The notes under the pieces were generated by a model. The model saw only the letters and a list, made by a program, of their open reading frames with translations. It did not search any database and was not told the DNA's origin. A stretch of 64,000 nt of DNA, taken from NCBI RefSeq assembly GCF_004405105.1, contig NZ_SORW01000012.1, forward strand, positions 186,001 to 250,000. Reading direction: 5' to 3'. Source of the DNA: Jeotgalibacillus sp. R-1-5s-1 (GTDB taxonomy: Bacteria > Bacillota > Bacilli > Bacillales > Jeotgalibacillaceae). Positions 63,902 through 64,000 of the stretch are shown in pieces. A program made the translations under genes and the position numbers. Within the stretch, counting starts at the first letter, position 1. Each line of letters begins with the position of its first letter.

Positions 63902-64000
63902 GCTGTCACCCCCGTCCTTAACGTTCGAAGCTGTTTTGCCATATCGCGTGCGTAAGGATCCTGATGCTCCTCTGCAGCAAATTCAAGTAGAATTTCTCCA
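63898..64000 (-). CDS. partial protein upstream of the GT2 gene (possibly HEAT-repeat type)
   Basis: The last 33 codons and stop of a gene running in from the right. The visible end is GEILLEFAAEEHQDPYARDM and then AKQLRTLRTGVTA, an amphipathic helical pair that could be a HEAT-like repeat; this is a guess from little sequence. Its stop overlaps the GT2 ATG as ATGA, so the two are translationally coupled. Confidence 0.55.
   Translation of the reverse strand, partial: GEILLEFAAEEHQDPYARDMAKQLRTLRTGVTA

Overview
The window is chromosomal DNA of a low-to-moderate GC, Gram-positive, spore-former-type Bacillota, most likely Bacillaceae or Planococcaceae/Caryophanaceae in the wider Bacillales. The grounds are strong AGGAGG ribosome binding sites, frequent GTG and TTG starts, TPP and FMN riboswitches, a gltA/gltB glutamate synthase pair, a katE-type catalase behind a sigma-B-like promoter, a consensus CcpA cre site, and many U-rich intrinsic terminators. 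No rRNA, tRNA, insertion sequence, prophage or CRISPR array was seen. The genus cannot be fixed from sequence alone.

Layout. 1-5.9 kb: a leftward surface-polysaccharide cluster (sugar epimerase with a Cys4 insert, glycosyltransferase, rfbC, rfbB, partial rfbD) making dTDP-L-rhamnose or a derivative. A divergent glycosyltransferase and a 33-residue membrane ORF lie beside it. 6.2-9.9 kb: thiamine operon thiW-tenA-thiD-thiM-thiE with two TPP riboswitches that appear to use different mechanisms. 9.9-14.7 kb: S9 peptidase, FMN-riboswitch-controlled ribU, a structured intergenic repeat, and pepT. 15.0-17.1 kb: an actin-type segregation pair (ParM-like and ParR-like) with helically phased GTATAC-type repeats upstream. 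17.1-20.5 kb: a Yip1-type membrane protein, isoaspartyl dipeptidase and a YfcC-type carrier. 20.9-24.5 kb: DbpA-type helicase and KatE-type catalase. 25.0-31.1 kb: glutamate synthase. 31.4-32.9 kb: a VTC-domain/DUF4956 pair. 33-43 kb: housekeeping and accessory genes, including a GAF-GGDEF diguanylate cyclase and rlmN. 43.1-46.7 kb: glycerate utilisation (glycerate kinase, GntP-type permease, CdaR-type regulator). 46.7-47.7 kb: a luciferase-like oxidoreductase with an apparent C-terminal frameshift. 48.2-53.3 kb: a membrane serine protease with a Tyr/Glu/Asp-rich tail and a 1222-residue secreted nuclease. 53.7-58.8 kb: a FAD oxidoreductase, a TetR/ABC efflux module and a nucleoside deaminase. 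58.9-64 kb: a large secreted glycosidase-like protein converging on a processive GT2 synthase, suggesting an exopolysaccharide locus.

The most unusual content is between the genes. At least seven intergenic regions hold short degenerate arrays in which a conserved core of about 6-13 bp recurs every 21 bp (two helical turns). The core differs between loci (CTCACRAA, CGAAAC, TCGATA, TACAWA, CCTTCA), and several arrays contain one 30-bp step. Separately, a structured element of about 260 bp occurs twice, in opposite orientations 49 kb apart. Its core is conserved, but its 15-bp terminal arms and an internal stem differ completely in sequence while still pairing, which is a covariation signature. 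These two element classes and the chromosomal ParMR locus are the best candidates for something not yet described.
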